DNA of 64,000 bases from Trissonchulus latispiculum (taxonomy: Eukaryota; Nematoda; Enoplea; Enoplida; Ironidae). The notes below the pieces were generated by a model. The model had not been told where the DNA came from. It did no database searches and was given only the letters and a program-made list of their open reading frames with translations. Positions 34,110 to 46,100 of the stretch are shown piece after piece. Position numbers and translations under genes: made by a program. The stretch covers positions 1 through 64,000 of the forward strand of contig JASAND010007816.1 of assembly GCA_030248195.1 (NCBI GenBank), given 5' to 3'. How positions within the stretch are numbered: the stretch's first letter is position 1; each line of letters opens with the position of its first letter.

Positions 34110-37100
34110 TTATTCCGGTCAACATTTGTGTCCCCCCCCTTTTTCTCGAGATTGGCTATACCGATCGGGCTGAAATTCTCACCATAGTTGTAGGGTGACC
34201 TGAAGTGCTCCCGTTTGTAAGGGCAGCCCGATATCTCCCGGATTCCGGGAATGGCGGCTCCCGGAAATTTTAAAATCGTAAGGGGGGACCAAGGGAAACG
34301 TAAAAATTTTTTGTCTCCGATTTTGCTTAAAAGTTGGTCATAGGGTAAGTCGACCACGCTGATTTCGAAACTGAAATTGAAATTTCCGGAAAATTTGCGG
34401 ATTTCGAGATATTCGACCCGGAAAATTCCGGATTTTAAAAAATTTCCCCAAAAGTGGTCCATATGGTACTCAAATGAAAGAGCTCGCCGAGCTGAACAAC
34501 TTTCCTTCTTGCGACATTTTCCGCAAATGCGTCTAGCGAAAGTTATAGCAGAAAAACTGAAAATCCGGGAATTCACGAAAACCCGGATTTTGGACTTAAA
34601 AATTTTTTGTCTCCGATTTTGCTCAAAAGTTGGTCATAGGGTAAGTCGACCACGCTGATTTCGAAACTAAAATTGAAATTTCCGGAAAATTTCCGGATTT
34701 CGCGATAGTCGACCCGGAAAATTCCGGATTTTGAAAAATTTCTCCAAAAGTGGTCGATATGGTACTCAAATGAAAGAGCTCGCCGAGCTGAACAACTTTC
34801 CTTCTAGCGACATTTTCCGGAAATGCGTCTAGCGAAAGTTATAGCCGAAAAACTGAAAATCCGGGAATTCACGAAAACCCGGATTTTGGACATAAAAATT
34901 TTTTGTCTCGGATTTTGCTTAAAAGTTGGTCATAGGGTAAGTCGGTGGTGCTGATTTCGAATCTGAAATTGAAATTCAGGGAAAATTCACGGATTTCGAG
35001 ATATTAGGCCCGGAAAATTCCGGATTTTGAAAATTTTTTCGGAAAGTGGGCGATATGGTACTCAAATGAAAGGACTCGTCGAGCTGAGCAACTTTTCTTC
35101 TTGCGACATTTTCCGGAAATGGGTCCTGCGAAAATTACAGCCGAAAAACTGAAAATCCGGGAATTCCCGGAAAAACCGGAATTTTAAAAATTGTCCTGAA
35201 AGTTGTCAATATGGTACTTATTCGAAAGATCTCAGCGAGTAGGGAAAAAGTTGTGATAGGGCCAAAGTCGGAAAATGTTCCAAAACTGAGTTTGAGCCCG
35301 AGCCAATGTAAGCACAGAGGAATAAGAGGAAAATGCGCGACAACCCGTTGATGCCGGTAGGATTTATTATTATTATTATTATTATCCGTCTGTCCCCCCC
35401 CTAGATCTCGAGATTGGGAAGGGGTACAGGGGTGGTTGATACCTTATTTTGAAGCCCTTGACTAGGACATCTCCGGGAAGCAAGATGGCTTCGATACCTT
35501 CCGGATTCCGGGAATGGCGAATCCCGGAAATTTTCGGTTGGTAAGGGGGGACCAAGGCGAAATTTCAAAATCCAAAATTTGGTCAAAAATTTTTTGTCTC
35601 CGATTTCGCTCAAAAGTTGGTCATAGGGTAACTCGACCACGCTGATTTCGAAACTGAAATCGAAATTTCCGGAAAATTTCCGGATTTCGAGATATTCGAC
35701 CCGGAAAATTCCGGATTTTGAAAAATTGCTCCAAAAGTGGTCGATATGGTACTCAAATGAAAGATCTCGTCGAGCTGAGCAACTTTCCTTCTTGCGACAT
35801 TTTCCGAAAATGCGTCTAGCGAAAGTTATGTCCGAAAAACTGAAAATCCAAGAATTCACGAAAATCCGGATTTTGGGTCGAAAAAGTTTTTGTCTCCGAT
35901 TTCACTCAAAAGTTGGTCATGGGGTAATTCGACCACGCTGATTTCGAAACTAAAACCGAAATTTCCGGAAACTTTACGGATTTCGAGATATTCGTTCCGG
36001 AATACTCCGGATTTTGAAAAATTTCTCAGAAAGTAGTCGATATGGTGCTCAAACGAAAGCGTTCGTCGAGCTGAGCACCTTTCCTTCTTGCGACATTTTC
36101 TGAAAATGAGTCTAGCGAAAGTTATGGCAGAAAAATAAACAGAGTTATGGCAGAAAAATAAACAGAAAAACCTGTTGTGGGCAACACATTCTTGCAGTAG
36201 CGCTAGTTATTATTTATTATTTCTTCTCCGGATTCTTGTCCCCCCCCCTCTATCTCGAGATTGGAAAGGGGTAGAGAGGTGGTTGATACCTCATTTTGAA
36301 GGTCTTGACTTGAACTGCTCCCGGAAGCGCGGGGAGCCCCGGGGGAGCAGAGGTGCTCCCGGAGCACCCCCGTGAGTAAAAATGAGTAAAATAAAAAAGT
36401 TGTCCAAATGAGCTAATTTTGGTATCATTCGAAAGCTCTCGACGAGTAAAGAAAAAGTTGTAATTGGGTCAAGGCCTGAAAATGCACTCATTTTGAGTTA
36501 TGAGGCGAAAAATGGTAAAAAATGGCCAAAAACGGCCAAAACGGCTCAAAATTGAAAGTTCTCAGATCGGACTCATATCGGTATCAATCGAAAGCTCTCA
36601 TTGTGTAGATAAAAAGTTGTAATAGGGCCAAAGCACCAAAATGTACAGAAAATGAGTTACGGAGCCTCAAAGGGGTCAAAAATGGCCAAAAACGGCCAAA
36701 ATGGGTCAAAATTGAAAATTGTCGGATTCGGTCGATATGGGTGTCATTCGAAAGCTCTCGTTGAGTAGATGAAACGTAGTAATAGGGCCAAAGCACCATA
36801 ATGTACAGAAAATTGGCTACGGGGACTCAAAGGGGTCAAAAATGACCAAAACCGGCCAAAATGGGTCAAAATCAAAAATTTTGGAAAACCCACAGAATGG
36901 GTATCATTCGAAAGCTCTCTTTGAGTATATAAAAAGTTGTCATAGGGACAAGGAGTACTATCGTAGGATAATTGACTTATCTCGTTTATAAGAGGAAAAA
37001 TGCAGCGGCAACCCATTCATGATACTTTGCTTGTTGGGTTGTCGCATTTTTTTAAAAAAAAGACAACCCTTTGATATGGCTAAGTTTCTTTATTTATTTA

Positions 37101-40100
37101 TTTATTTATTTATTTATTATTCCGGTCAACATTTGTGTCCCCCCCCTTTTTCTCGAGATTGGCTGGACCGATCGGGCTGAAATTCTCAGCATAGTTGTAG
37201 GGTGACCTGAAGTGCTCCCGTTTGTAAGGGCATCCCGATATCTCCCGGATTCCGGGAATGGCGAATCCCGGAATTTTAAAAATCGTAAGGGGGGACCAAG
37301 GGAAACGTAAAAATTTTTTGTCTCCGATTTTGCTTAAAAGTTGGTCATAGGGTAAGTCGACCACGCTGATTTCGAAACTGAAATCGAAAGTTCCGGAAAA
37401 TTTCCGGATTTCGAGATATTCGACCCGGAAAATTCCGGATTTTGAAAAATTTCTCCAAAAGTGGTCGATATGGTACTCAAATGAAAGATCTCACCGAGCT
37501 GAACAACTTTTCTTCTTGCGACATTTTCCGGAAATGCGTCTAGCGAAAGTTATAGCCGAAAAACTGAAAATCCGGGAATTCACGAAAACCCGGATTTTGG
37601 ACTTAAAAATTTTTTGTCTCGGATTTTGCTTAAAAGTTGGTCATAGGGTAAGTCGGTGGTGCTGATTTCGAATCTGAAATTGAAATTCCCGGAACATTCA
37701 CGGATTTCGAGATATTAGGCCCGGAAAATTCCGGATTTTGAAAAAATTTTTCCGAAAGTGGTCGATATGGTACTCAAATGAAAGAACTCGTCGAGCTGAG
37801 CAACTTTCCTTCTTGCGACATTTTTCGGAAATGCGTCCAGCGAAAATTACGGTCGAAAAACTGAAAATCCGGAAATTCCCGGAAAAACCGGAATTTTAAA
37901 ATTTGTCCTAAAAGTTGTCAATATGGTGCTTATTCGAAAGCTCTCAGCGAGTAGGGAAAAAGTTGTGATAAGGCCAAAGTCTGAAAATGTTCCAAAACTG
38001 AGTTTTAGCCCGAGCCAATATAAGCACAGAAGAATAAGAGGAAAATGCGCGACAACCCGTTGATGCCGGTAGGATTTATTATTATTATTATTCTTCTTCT
38101 TCTTGTCCCCCCCTATTAACTCAAGCTAGGCTCAACGCCCGGAGCTGAAATTTGGTGGGTATGTGGGGGTTGGTCCCAAACCTGGCCCATTTTAATTTCA
38201 TCGCTCTAGACCCACCCAGTCGACCAGGGCAGGGAATTTAAAATTTAAATTTTTAAAAATCGAAGGTGGTGGTTCTGGTTCTCTGGAAACGCCTATTAAC
38301 AGTTGTTTTTCGAACTCGTTAGTCAAGATGAGCCGGTGTATTTGCTAGGACACGGCTTAGAATGGTATATCAAGTAACTTTTAGCGATATTTATTCGAAA
38401 ATTTCTTATCCCAACTGCCCTTTTATGGGCAACCATTTTCAGGTGAAGGTGTCAAAAATGGATAAAAACCTTTAATGTCCGATTTGGTTGAAAAGCCGGT
38501 CATAGGGTAATTCGGGAACGCAGATTCCAAATCCGCAATCGAACTTTTTCTAGCTCCTATGGATCTCGAGATATGGCCAAAAGTTACACTGTTGGAATCC
38601 GCAACAGTGAGCAAATTGTTTACGAAGCCTAATATCAGTGTTTTTTTCGAACTCGTCAGTCAAGTTGAGCTGGTGGATTTGGTAGGACACCCTTTAAGAG
38701 GGTGTATCAAGTAACGTATAGCGATATTTAGTGAAAAATTAGTTATCCCAACTACCCCTTTAAGGGCAACCATTTCCAGGGAATGTTGCTTATCCTAACT
38801 GCAACTTTAAGGGCAACCATTTCCAGAAAAATTCCTTATCCCAAATGCCCCTTTAAGGGCAGCCATTTCAAGGGAATGTTGCTTATCCCAACTGCCCCTT
38901 TAAGGGCAACCATTTCCAGGGAATGTTGCTTATCCCAACTGCCCCTTTAAGGGCAACCATTTCCAGAAAAACTATCTCAACTGCCCTTTCAAGGCCGACC
39001 ACTTCAAGAAAAACTACTTATCCCAACTGTCCCTTTCAGGGCAACCATTTCGAAAGAATGCTCCTTATCCCAACTGCCCCTTTAAGGGCAACCATTTTCC
39101 GAAAACAGCACGGAAAATGCTTTTTCCCACCGATTTGATTAAAATCGACGCTACAAACGTACCTGCGTAAAGAAAGAAGCGGCGGCAAACCATTCATGCC
39201 AATTTAGCTTGTTTCATCTTCATTTGAAAAGAAAATACGAGTCCAAATCAGACATGTGCAGGAGGGGAAGTTCTGGGGGGTGAGCCGGCGGCCGCAGGGC
39301 GCCGGAAAACCGGATTTTCCGGTTTTTTTGCCCAAAAAACCGGAAAAATTCGGATTCTGGGAGGGTGAGGGACCCCTCTGGGGGGGGGGGGGTGAGGTCC
39401 AGGTCTGGGGGAGAACCCCCCCCCAAGCACATGTATGGTCCAAATCAAACTTAAAGTGGGAGGTTTATGCAACGTATGTAATCAGACTGAATATGTGCAG
39501 AGACAGACATGGGGGTGGGAAAGGGTCTATTGGGATTGGGATTGGCCGCCAACAACCAACGGCCAACTGGTTGGCCGTTGAGTTTTGGTTGGTCGTAAGC
39601 CACTGGCCATTGTTTAGCTATTTTTCAACGTTGAGTAGCTGCAATTTACTATTTTTATTCGCCCACCTTGCTTAAATATGCGCCAACTAAATTAAACTTT
39701 ATTCAAAACAGTTTTTTCCAAACGATTGGTTAAAATCTGAGATAATTATGTTATAATTTTGATGTACGACTACAATGAATTATTGATGATACGTTGAAAA
39801 CTTGACAAATTTAAAAATTAAGTTCTTAACACAATTAAAATTTGCATGCAATTAGCAAATTTTATTGAAAAATAACGCTTATTACAATAAATGGGTGTGG
39901 AAGTATCGAAAAGCTGGAACTAAGTGTCAACATTTTATGTAGGTAGTTTATGTGAAAATCTGCAGTGATGTATCTAATGTAACGTTTATAATGCAACATG
40001 TACACAATATTATGCAGAAAAATTAAATTTTGCAACACAGTTGACGCATTGATTCAGTAAATTGGAGCTTGGCCAACAGTCGACCATTGGCCAGCAAATG

Positions 40101-43100
40101 GCCAACGGCCGGCAATCAATTGGCCGCACCGGTCAACGCACAACACTAAGTGAATTCCCCTCTCTGCAAAGTCGCCCACAAGTGGGGCATCAAAATTTGT
40201 TCGCGCAAGAGAAAATCGCCCAAAAATAAGCTTCTAGGCTCAAATTTCCAAAAATGTTCGGGCTTCTCCGAACGTTTTACCAAAAATCTCCATTTTTTGC
40301 TAAAAATCGTCCAAAAAAGTTATTTTCGAAAAAATAGCTAACTTTAGTTACAAATTTGCAAAAATAGGTGAAAATAATACTAAATTCAGCTTACAAAACT
40401 GAGCTCAGGCTAAATTGCTTCCACAGGGAGTACCCAAATTGGCTACCACAAAGGTCAATGAAATTTGACCTCCCGTTTTCAGGTATGAATATGTACTGGG
40501 CTACTTTAGAACTGTTCAACTCCTGGGCTTTTTTTAGTGGGGGGGGGGGGGGGGGGGCGGGGGGCACCCCCCCCACTTTTTGGGTTCCCCCCCCCACTCG
40601 ACCCCTTCCCCCCCCCACTCGGCCCCACCCCCACTTTTTTGGGCTTCCCCCCCCCCACTCACCATAAGGTGCCCAGAAAATGCCAAATTTTAAGGATTTT
40701 TGGTCAAAATTTTCAAAAATTTTCCGGCTTCGTCGGAATTTTTTCTCAAAAATCGTCTATTTTGGTACTCAAACTCGATTTTTGAGCACGTTTTAGCATA
40801 GTTGTAGCAGTATATGTAGAAAACAGTCTATTTTTACTCCATTTTTAGCGATTTTAGACCACTTTGGATTCCCCCCCCCCCCACTTTTGGGTCCCCCCCC
40901 ACTAGTGGGGGGGGGCTCCCCCCCACTCCCCCCACCCCCACTTTTTTCGCCTAGAAAAAGCCCAGAACTCCATACCTCCAAAATAGTATAACCAAGAGTA
41001 CATACTAACTAAGAGTGTGACAAGCGTCAAGCTCTTAGTTATTAGGCTTGGGGACATCATCTGCACGATAACGGCTGACCCCCCCCCCCAAATTAGACCC
41101 ATCACTTCAAAGAAACTCACACGCTATGCTTACGTTCTAAAGCTCGAAAACACAACTAGTCAGTTGGTTCAATGTGCGTCTGTTGCGAGCTTCAGCACAC
41201 AAGCATAGCGTGCGAATTTCTTTGAAGTGATGGGTCTAATTTGTGGGGGGGTCAACCGTTATTGTGCAGATGATGTCCCCAAGCCTAATAACTAAGAGCT
41301 TGACGCTTGTCACACTCTTAGTTATTATGTACTCTTGGTATAACTTACTGAAAGGGGATGGGTAGCTGTGGCAGTCCAGCCACTTGAGATTGTCCTGTAG
41401 ATTCAGCACTGTCATCCGCATGATTTGTAGCGTTGTTTATATAACTAAAGCAGATCATCAAAGATCCACAAACAAACGAGAAACAAAAAATGCAATAAAT
41501 TATGGAATAATTAAGACAAGGTTATTATAAACTTCCCCACCTTAGCTGACTGAGAAAATGTGTACTGGATTCTGATCTGAGTACTGGTCAACCGTCAATA
41601 GGAAACTATTCATAGCCAAAACCTATCAAGTTTTTTTGTTGACTAATCTCGCATCCCCCAGTAGTAAACACGCGTACAATAGCATTTACTAAAACCAAGA
41701 GTACATAATATAAAAGCGTGACAACTGGCAAGCTCTCTCTTATAAGAGCAAAAACTATGCTCTGTTCGCCAACGGCCTACCCCCTCCCCAAATTGGACCC
41801 CAGTGAACAAAGTAATCGCCCGCTATGTTTGTGTTCTAAAGTTCGAAACAGACACATATTGCATTTACGCATTGCTTGTTTTTGAGCTTAAGCACATAAA
41901 CACAGAGCTAGTGAGCGTACCCCCGTTAGGATCCCGTACCGTACCGACCCATCACCCATATACGGACGGAGTCAGCGGGAGTCAGTTTGGGGACGGGGTA
42001 AGTCAATAGCGAACATAGCATAGTTTGGGCTCTAATTGCACAGAAACAGTGTGGCGCTAGTCATACTCTTCCACATTATGTACTCTTGCTAAAACTTGGT
42101 AAATGTTTACCGTACCAGCAGTTATTCAAGGAAGCTGGATGCAGAAATCTCTAAACAAAAGTTGTGCACTTACACGGTGGGCTGGGCCTGAATTTCTATA
42201 GGCGACGGCTGAACCGGCTGCACGTTGACAACGCGTCTGGGATGAAATACGGGAATGCGCGGAGGCAACGGCATGAAAACAGGCGGTTCTGAAATAAAAA
42301 GATTATTAATGACTCCAGAAGAGAATCCAAAGCCGTTAACTAGTTTAGTGAAGCAGTGGTTGAAAATTACTTCCGGAGCGCAGCGAGCCAAGTTTAACTC
42401 TAAGGCTTTAGTGGCAGTGCACGACGTTACTGTTTACCATTTATCTAAACCATGGGCGTAGATAGGGGGGGCGCCCGGGCCGCCGCCCCCCCCCGAAGCA
42501 CCTTTGCCCCCCTGGAAATTTTGCTAGAGCAAAAATTTTTGAGCTCGCGCGCAGCACGAGCTTAGCATATTGCGCCAGTTTTGTCGGGAAAAGTAGTCTG
42601 AAAAATAGGTTTTGACCTTTAATGGTTCAAAAAATCACTAGCTCGAAGCCAAACTAGAAGAAAATGTCGTGCGAAAATATGGGGCTAAAACGTAATATTT
42701 CTAAAAATTTTAAACAGGGCGGAGCCCCTACAGTCCCGCTTGTCTGCATTCTTACTCATACGTATTACGAATTGCTAGCTATGACAAGTATTATGCATTA
42801 TGTATATTGATTATTTCATTTCCCTGAAATAAAATTTCCTGTCTTTTGTCTTGCAGATGTGGCAATTGAAAAAAATTAACCTGTAATTTATTCCGAAAAT
42901 GACTAAACCTATAGCTCATAGCTTAACAAAGAAAGTGCTCTAAATTAATTCCTGAGACTCTAGAATTGAAAAATTCTGCAACTTCTGGGGGCTCCGCCCC
43001 CCAGACACACCCCGCGGGTGTTATTCCTTCGCGACATTTGGGTTCGCCACAGCCATTGCACGCGTGCATTGCTAGCTCATATTATTTGCTGATCTGAAAT

Positions 43101-46100
43101 AAAACAGCAAGAACGTGCTTAGAAAAAAATTGCTTTCATGTCTAAAATATAAAAAATTCTCAACTTCTGGGGATTCAAAAGCAATTCAGTTCAAAATAAG
43201 TTGAAAATTATCAACTTTGATATTAAAGTGTTAATTTCTCTAGCAGTAGGTATTTTTGGTCAAAACCTGAAAAAAGTCAACTTTAATAAATAATTAAGCC
43301 GTTTCTGGTGAAAATCAGAAAATTTTTCAAGTTTACTACATAATTAAGAATTAAAGATTGTGTAGTCGCTTTTGGTGAAAATCTGGAAAAATGAATTTTA
43401 TTTTGAAAAGTGTTGAAATTTATGACTGTAGGTCACGGTGAAAATTGCTGAATTTCGGGGGGGGGGAGGTTCGGCCCCCGCACCCCCCCCCCCCCGACTT
43501 GCCAAAGATCCGCCCACCCCGAAGAAAAGACCTATCTACGCCACTGATCTAAACGTATTTTTATGCTATAAAATTTAAATTTAGAGCGATTTGGAAAACT
43601 ACTTTAAAATCAATTCGAAACAATTTCCATTGCTATCGTAAATTTCTAAAGTTTGAAAATGCCAAAATGGTTCCACTGGTATTTTTATTAATGATCTATA
43701 AATGTAGAGAAAAAGAGAGTAAACTAACGTGGCATCATGGGTAGTGTTGGCCTGAATACGGGAAAAGTCGGTGGAGCAGGAATAACAGGAGCTCCTAGAA
43801 CAATTTGCATCAAGTTACAGTCAAGAACCATATTCCGTAATACATAGTCCAAGCAATGCTAATTTAATTGGATGTCTTTGTACAATAAAAGGCTGGCTGG
43901 GTCAGGGCTCATGTGTGAGCAAGGGAGCAACACAATTAGCATTGTGAGTTAGGTATGCACTATGCAGACTCTAACTTACACCCTTCCCAAGTTATCGTAA
44001 ACAAACACCGTAAGCCTAGCCTCATTCTACCCCACTCAGTTTCGTCTATAGGCACCGCAGTCTAAGTAAGCATTATTTCCTTTGCCTGTCACTTTTGAAT
44101 AAAACATTATCTGAAACACGGCCAATTGAGGGCAAAATTTGGAAGCGTGTGGCTGAAACTGTTCGGAAAATATGCTACAAATCTCCAACGACGAAAATTT
44201 TTTGAAACTTAATTGGCGTGCGAAGCGAAATTTCTTTTGACAAAATTGAGTACTATAGAGGCACCCCTTTTAAGGGGTGCGTGGGGACATTTTGAAAGGG
44301 TAACGAAATATAAATTCAAATCTAAAACTAAATTAATGGTTGGGAAGAAAAGCGTTAAACCAGAAATCATGTATATGATAATAAAAATACAAATAACTTA
44401 CCAGTGCTGACTACGACAGAAGCAACAGAGAGAGCTGGAGAATGAAACATTGGAGGCTGAATAGGGGTATGCTGAACAGCACGAGGCAAAAATTGAAGCG
44501 CTGCCATGCCACCTAAAAGCGTTAAATACAACAAAAAGTTATATAGTACTGAGTAGAGATACAAACCTGCGATGGGAACAAAATTAACTGAAAACAAACG
44601 TTACAAATATTAACTGTTGTTCTGGCAGATGTACGTATTAGCAAGAGTGCATAATAGCACTATATATTAGAAGAAGAGTAAGCCACTAGAGGGCTTCTCT
44701 TCTTGGCATTGCGTAACGGTGCTCCGACCACAATACGCGAATGTCCCCCCGTTTGGTGGGGGGGTATGCAAAAGGGGTCCCCGTTTGGTGGCGGGGTATG
44801 CAAAAGGGGTCCCCGTTTGGTGGGGGGGGGGGTAGGCAGAAGGGGGTCCCCGTTTGGGGGGGGGGGTCGCCAAGTCAGGCGGAATTTGATTGGCTGTTGG
44901 CGCCCCCCCCAAAACGGGGACCTCTTTTGCCTACCCTCCCCACCAAACGGGGACCCCTTTTGCATACCCCCCCACCAAACGGGGACCCCTTTTGCATACC
45001 CCCCCCCACCAAACGGGGACCCATTTTCAAATAGAACAAAAACTACCGTAATCCTCTGCTATACCCCCCCCCCCCACCAAACGGGGAGGGGGTCTCTGCA
45101 ATCTGATTGGCTGTTGGCTACCACCCCACCAAACGGGGACCTCTTTTCTGCTACCCCCCCACCAAGCGGAGGGGGGTATGCTTTGTCGAAGAGAGCTACC
45201 CCCCCCCCACCAAACGGGGGAACATTCGCGTATTGTGGTCGGAGCACCGTTACGCAATGCCAAGAAGAGGAGCCCTCTAGTGGCTTACTCTTCTTCTTAT
45301 ATAGTGCAATTATGCACTCTTGGTTTTAGTGGTCCCAATCGATCTCCCAACAGCTACTGCTGTCCTGAGGAGGGAAACGACGTCGGCGTGGCATGCTGGA
45401 CTGAGCCACGACAGATCCAGGACATTATTTGGGGACCGCGGGCCAGTCCCAACCGCGAAATGGGCATCCCCAAGGCCCACCGAACTCTACTGTCACAGCT
45501 GCGAACTGGTAAATCCCTCCTCCTAGCCCAATACAGGCATACTATTGATCCAGCTGGCTGTCCCTCCCCCTCCCCCTTTGCCCTGACTGCCTACAGGAAG
45601 AAGAAACGCTCGAGCATTTGATTTTGAGTTGCCCCAGGAAATCGATAACTCGGCGTGCCCACCTCGACTGCTCCCAAGGCCTGGCCGTCCTGTGGTATGA
45701 CCCTCCCGGGGTGTTGGACTTCCTCCGGGGTACCGGGCGGCTTTAGCCCGGCTATATGGTCTCACCGATTGGCCCCAGATATGATGATGATGATGTACGT
45801 ATTAGCAGAAAGAAGAGGTTTAGACGTCATAGAATGCCAGTCTCTCTCCTTCAAAACTGCCTAAGCCTAGCAGAATGGAGTGTAAATGTAATTACGCGTA
45901 AGCAGGTAGTAAACTAATCACTGTATTATGTAGGGGCGCGATAGCGCCCCTACATAATATGGGTGTAAAGGCGTCTGCGCGGCCCCCTGGAGACCGTGTT
46001 GGCCTGGTGCCAGCTAATTAGAGGCCCGGGAGTGGTAAAAAGGTTACCATCGTAAACAACTCGAGTAGTACTACAAGTACCATAATACTTTTGGTTCGAA

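Larger units (their letters stand above)
33906..37025. mobile_element. Element E7 (type I-a), contains E8 and E9
   Basis: Opener at 33906; closer GCGGCAACCC at 37005-37014 with the tail ATTCATGATACTTTGCTTG, as in E1. The body resumes at about 36208 with a leader nearly identical to that of E1. Confidence 0.82.
27485..39211. mobile_element. Self-nested array of eleven hairpin-ended elements
   Basis: Eleven opening hairpins (27485, 27546, 27601, 27665, 29524, 31227, 32547, 33906, 33967, 34026, 37035) and eleven closing motifs (28521, 29492, 30513, 31193, 32512, 33871, 35337, 36177, 37005, 38049, 39182) form a balanced nest. There are four stem types: I GGGTTGCCGC, II GGGTTGTCGC, III GTGTTGCCCAC and IV GGTTTGCCGC. 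Each closing motif is the complement of the stem of its own opener. A poly-C/poly-T leader follows the microsatellite after each opener. No element encodes a protein. Confidence 0.85.
27485..39211. mobile_element. Element E0 (type IV), outermost and oldest
   Basis: Opening stem GGTTTGCC (27485-27492) pairs with GGCAAACC (27512-27519). The closing motif GCGGCAAACC is at 39182-39191. Its own sequence is 27485-27540 plus about 38072-39211; everything between is later insertions. Its body has the motif family CCCCTTTAAGGGCAACCATT in tandem. Confidence 0.75.

Noticed and set aside
28000..38000. Regular repeats considered as a CRISPR array or centromeric satellite
   Set aside because: Repeat units are long, diverged and organised in nested elements with defined ends; no short repeat-spacer pattern, and the host is a eukaryote.
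27288..38614. Many ORFs of 60-160 codons within the nested array (for example 32624-33106, 34103-34576)
   Set aside because: They follow internal repeats, recur on both strands in the same repeat units and show no domain; the elements look non-coding.
44660..45329. Overlapping Pro/Gly-rich ORFs on both strands up to 208 codons
   Set aside because: Products of the G/C-rich palindromic MITE, not genes.
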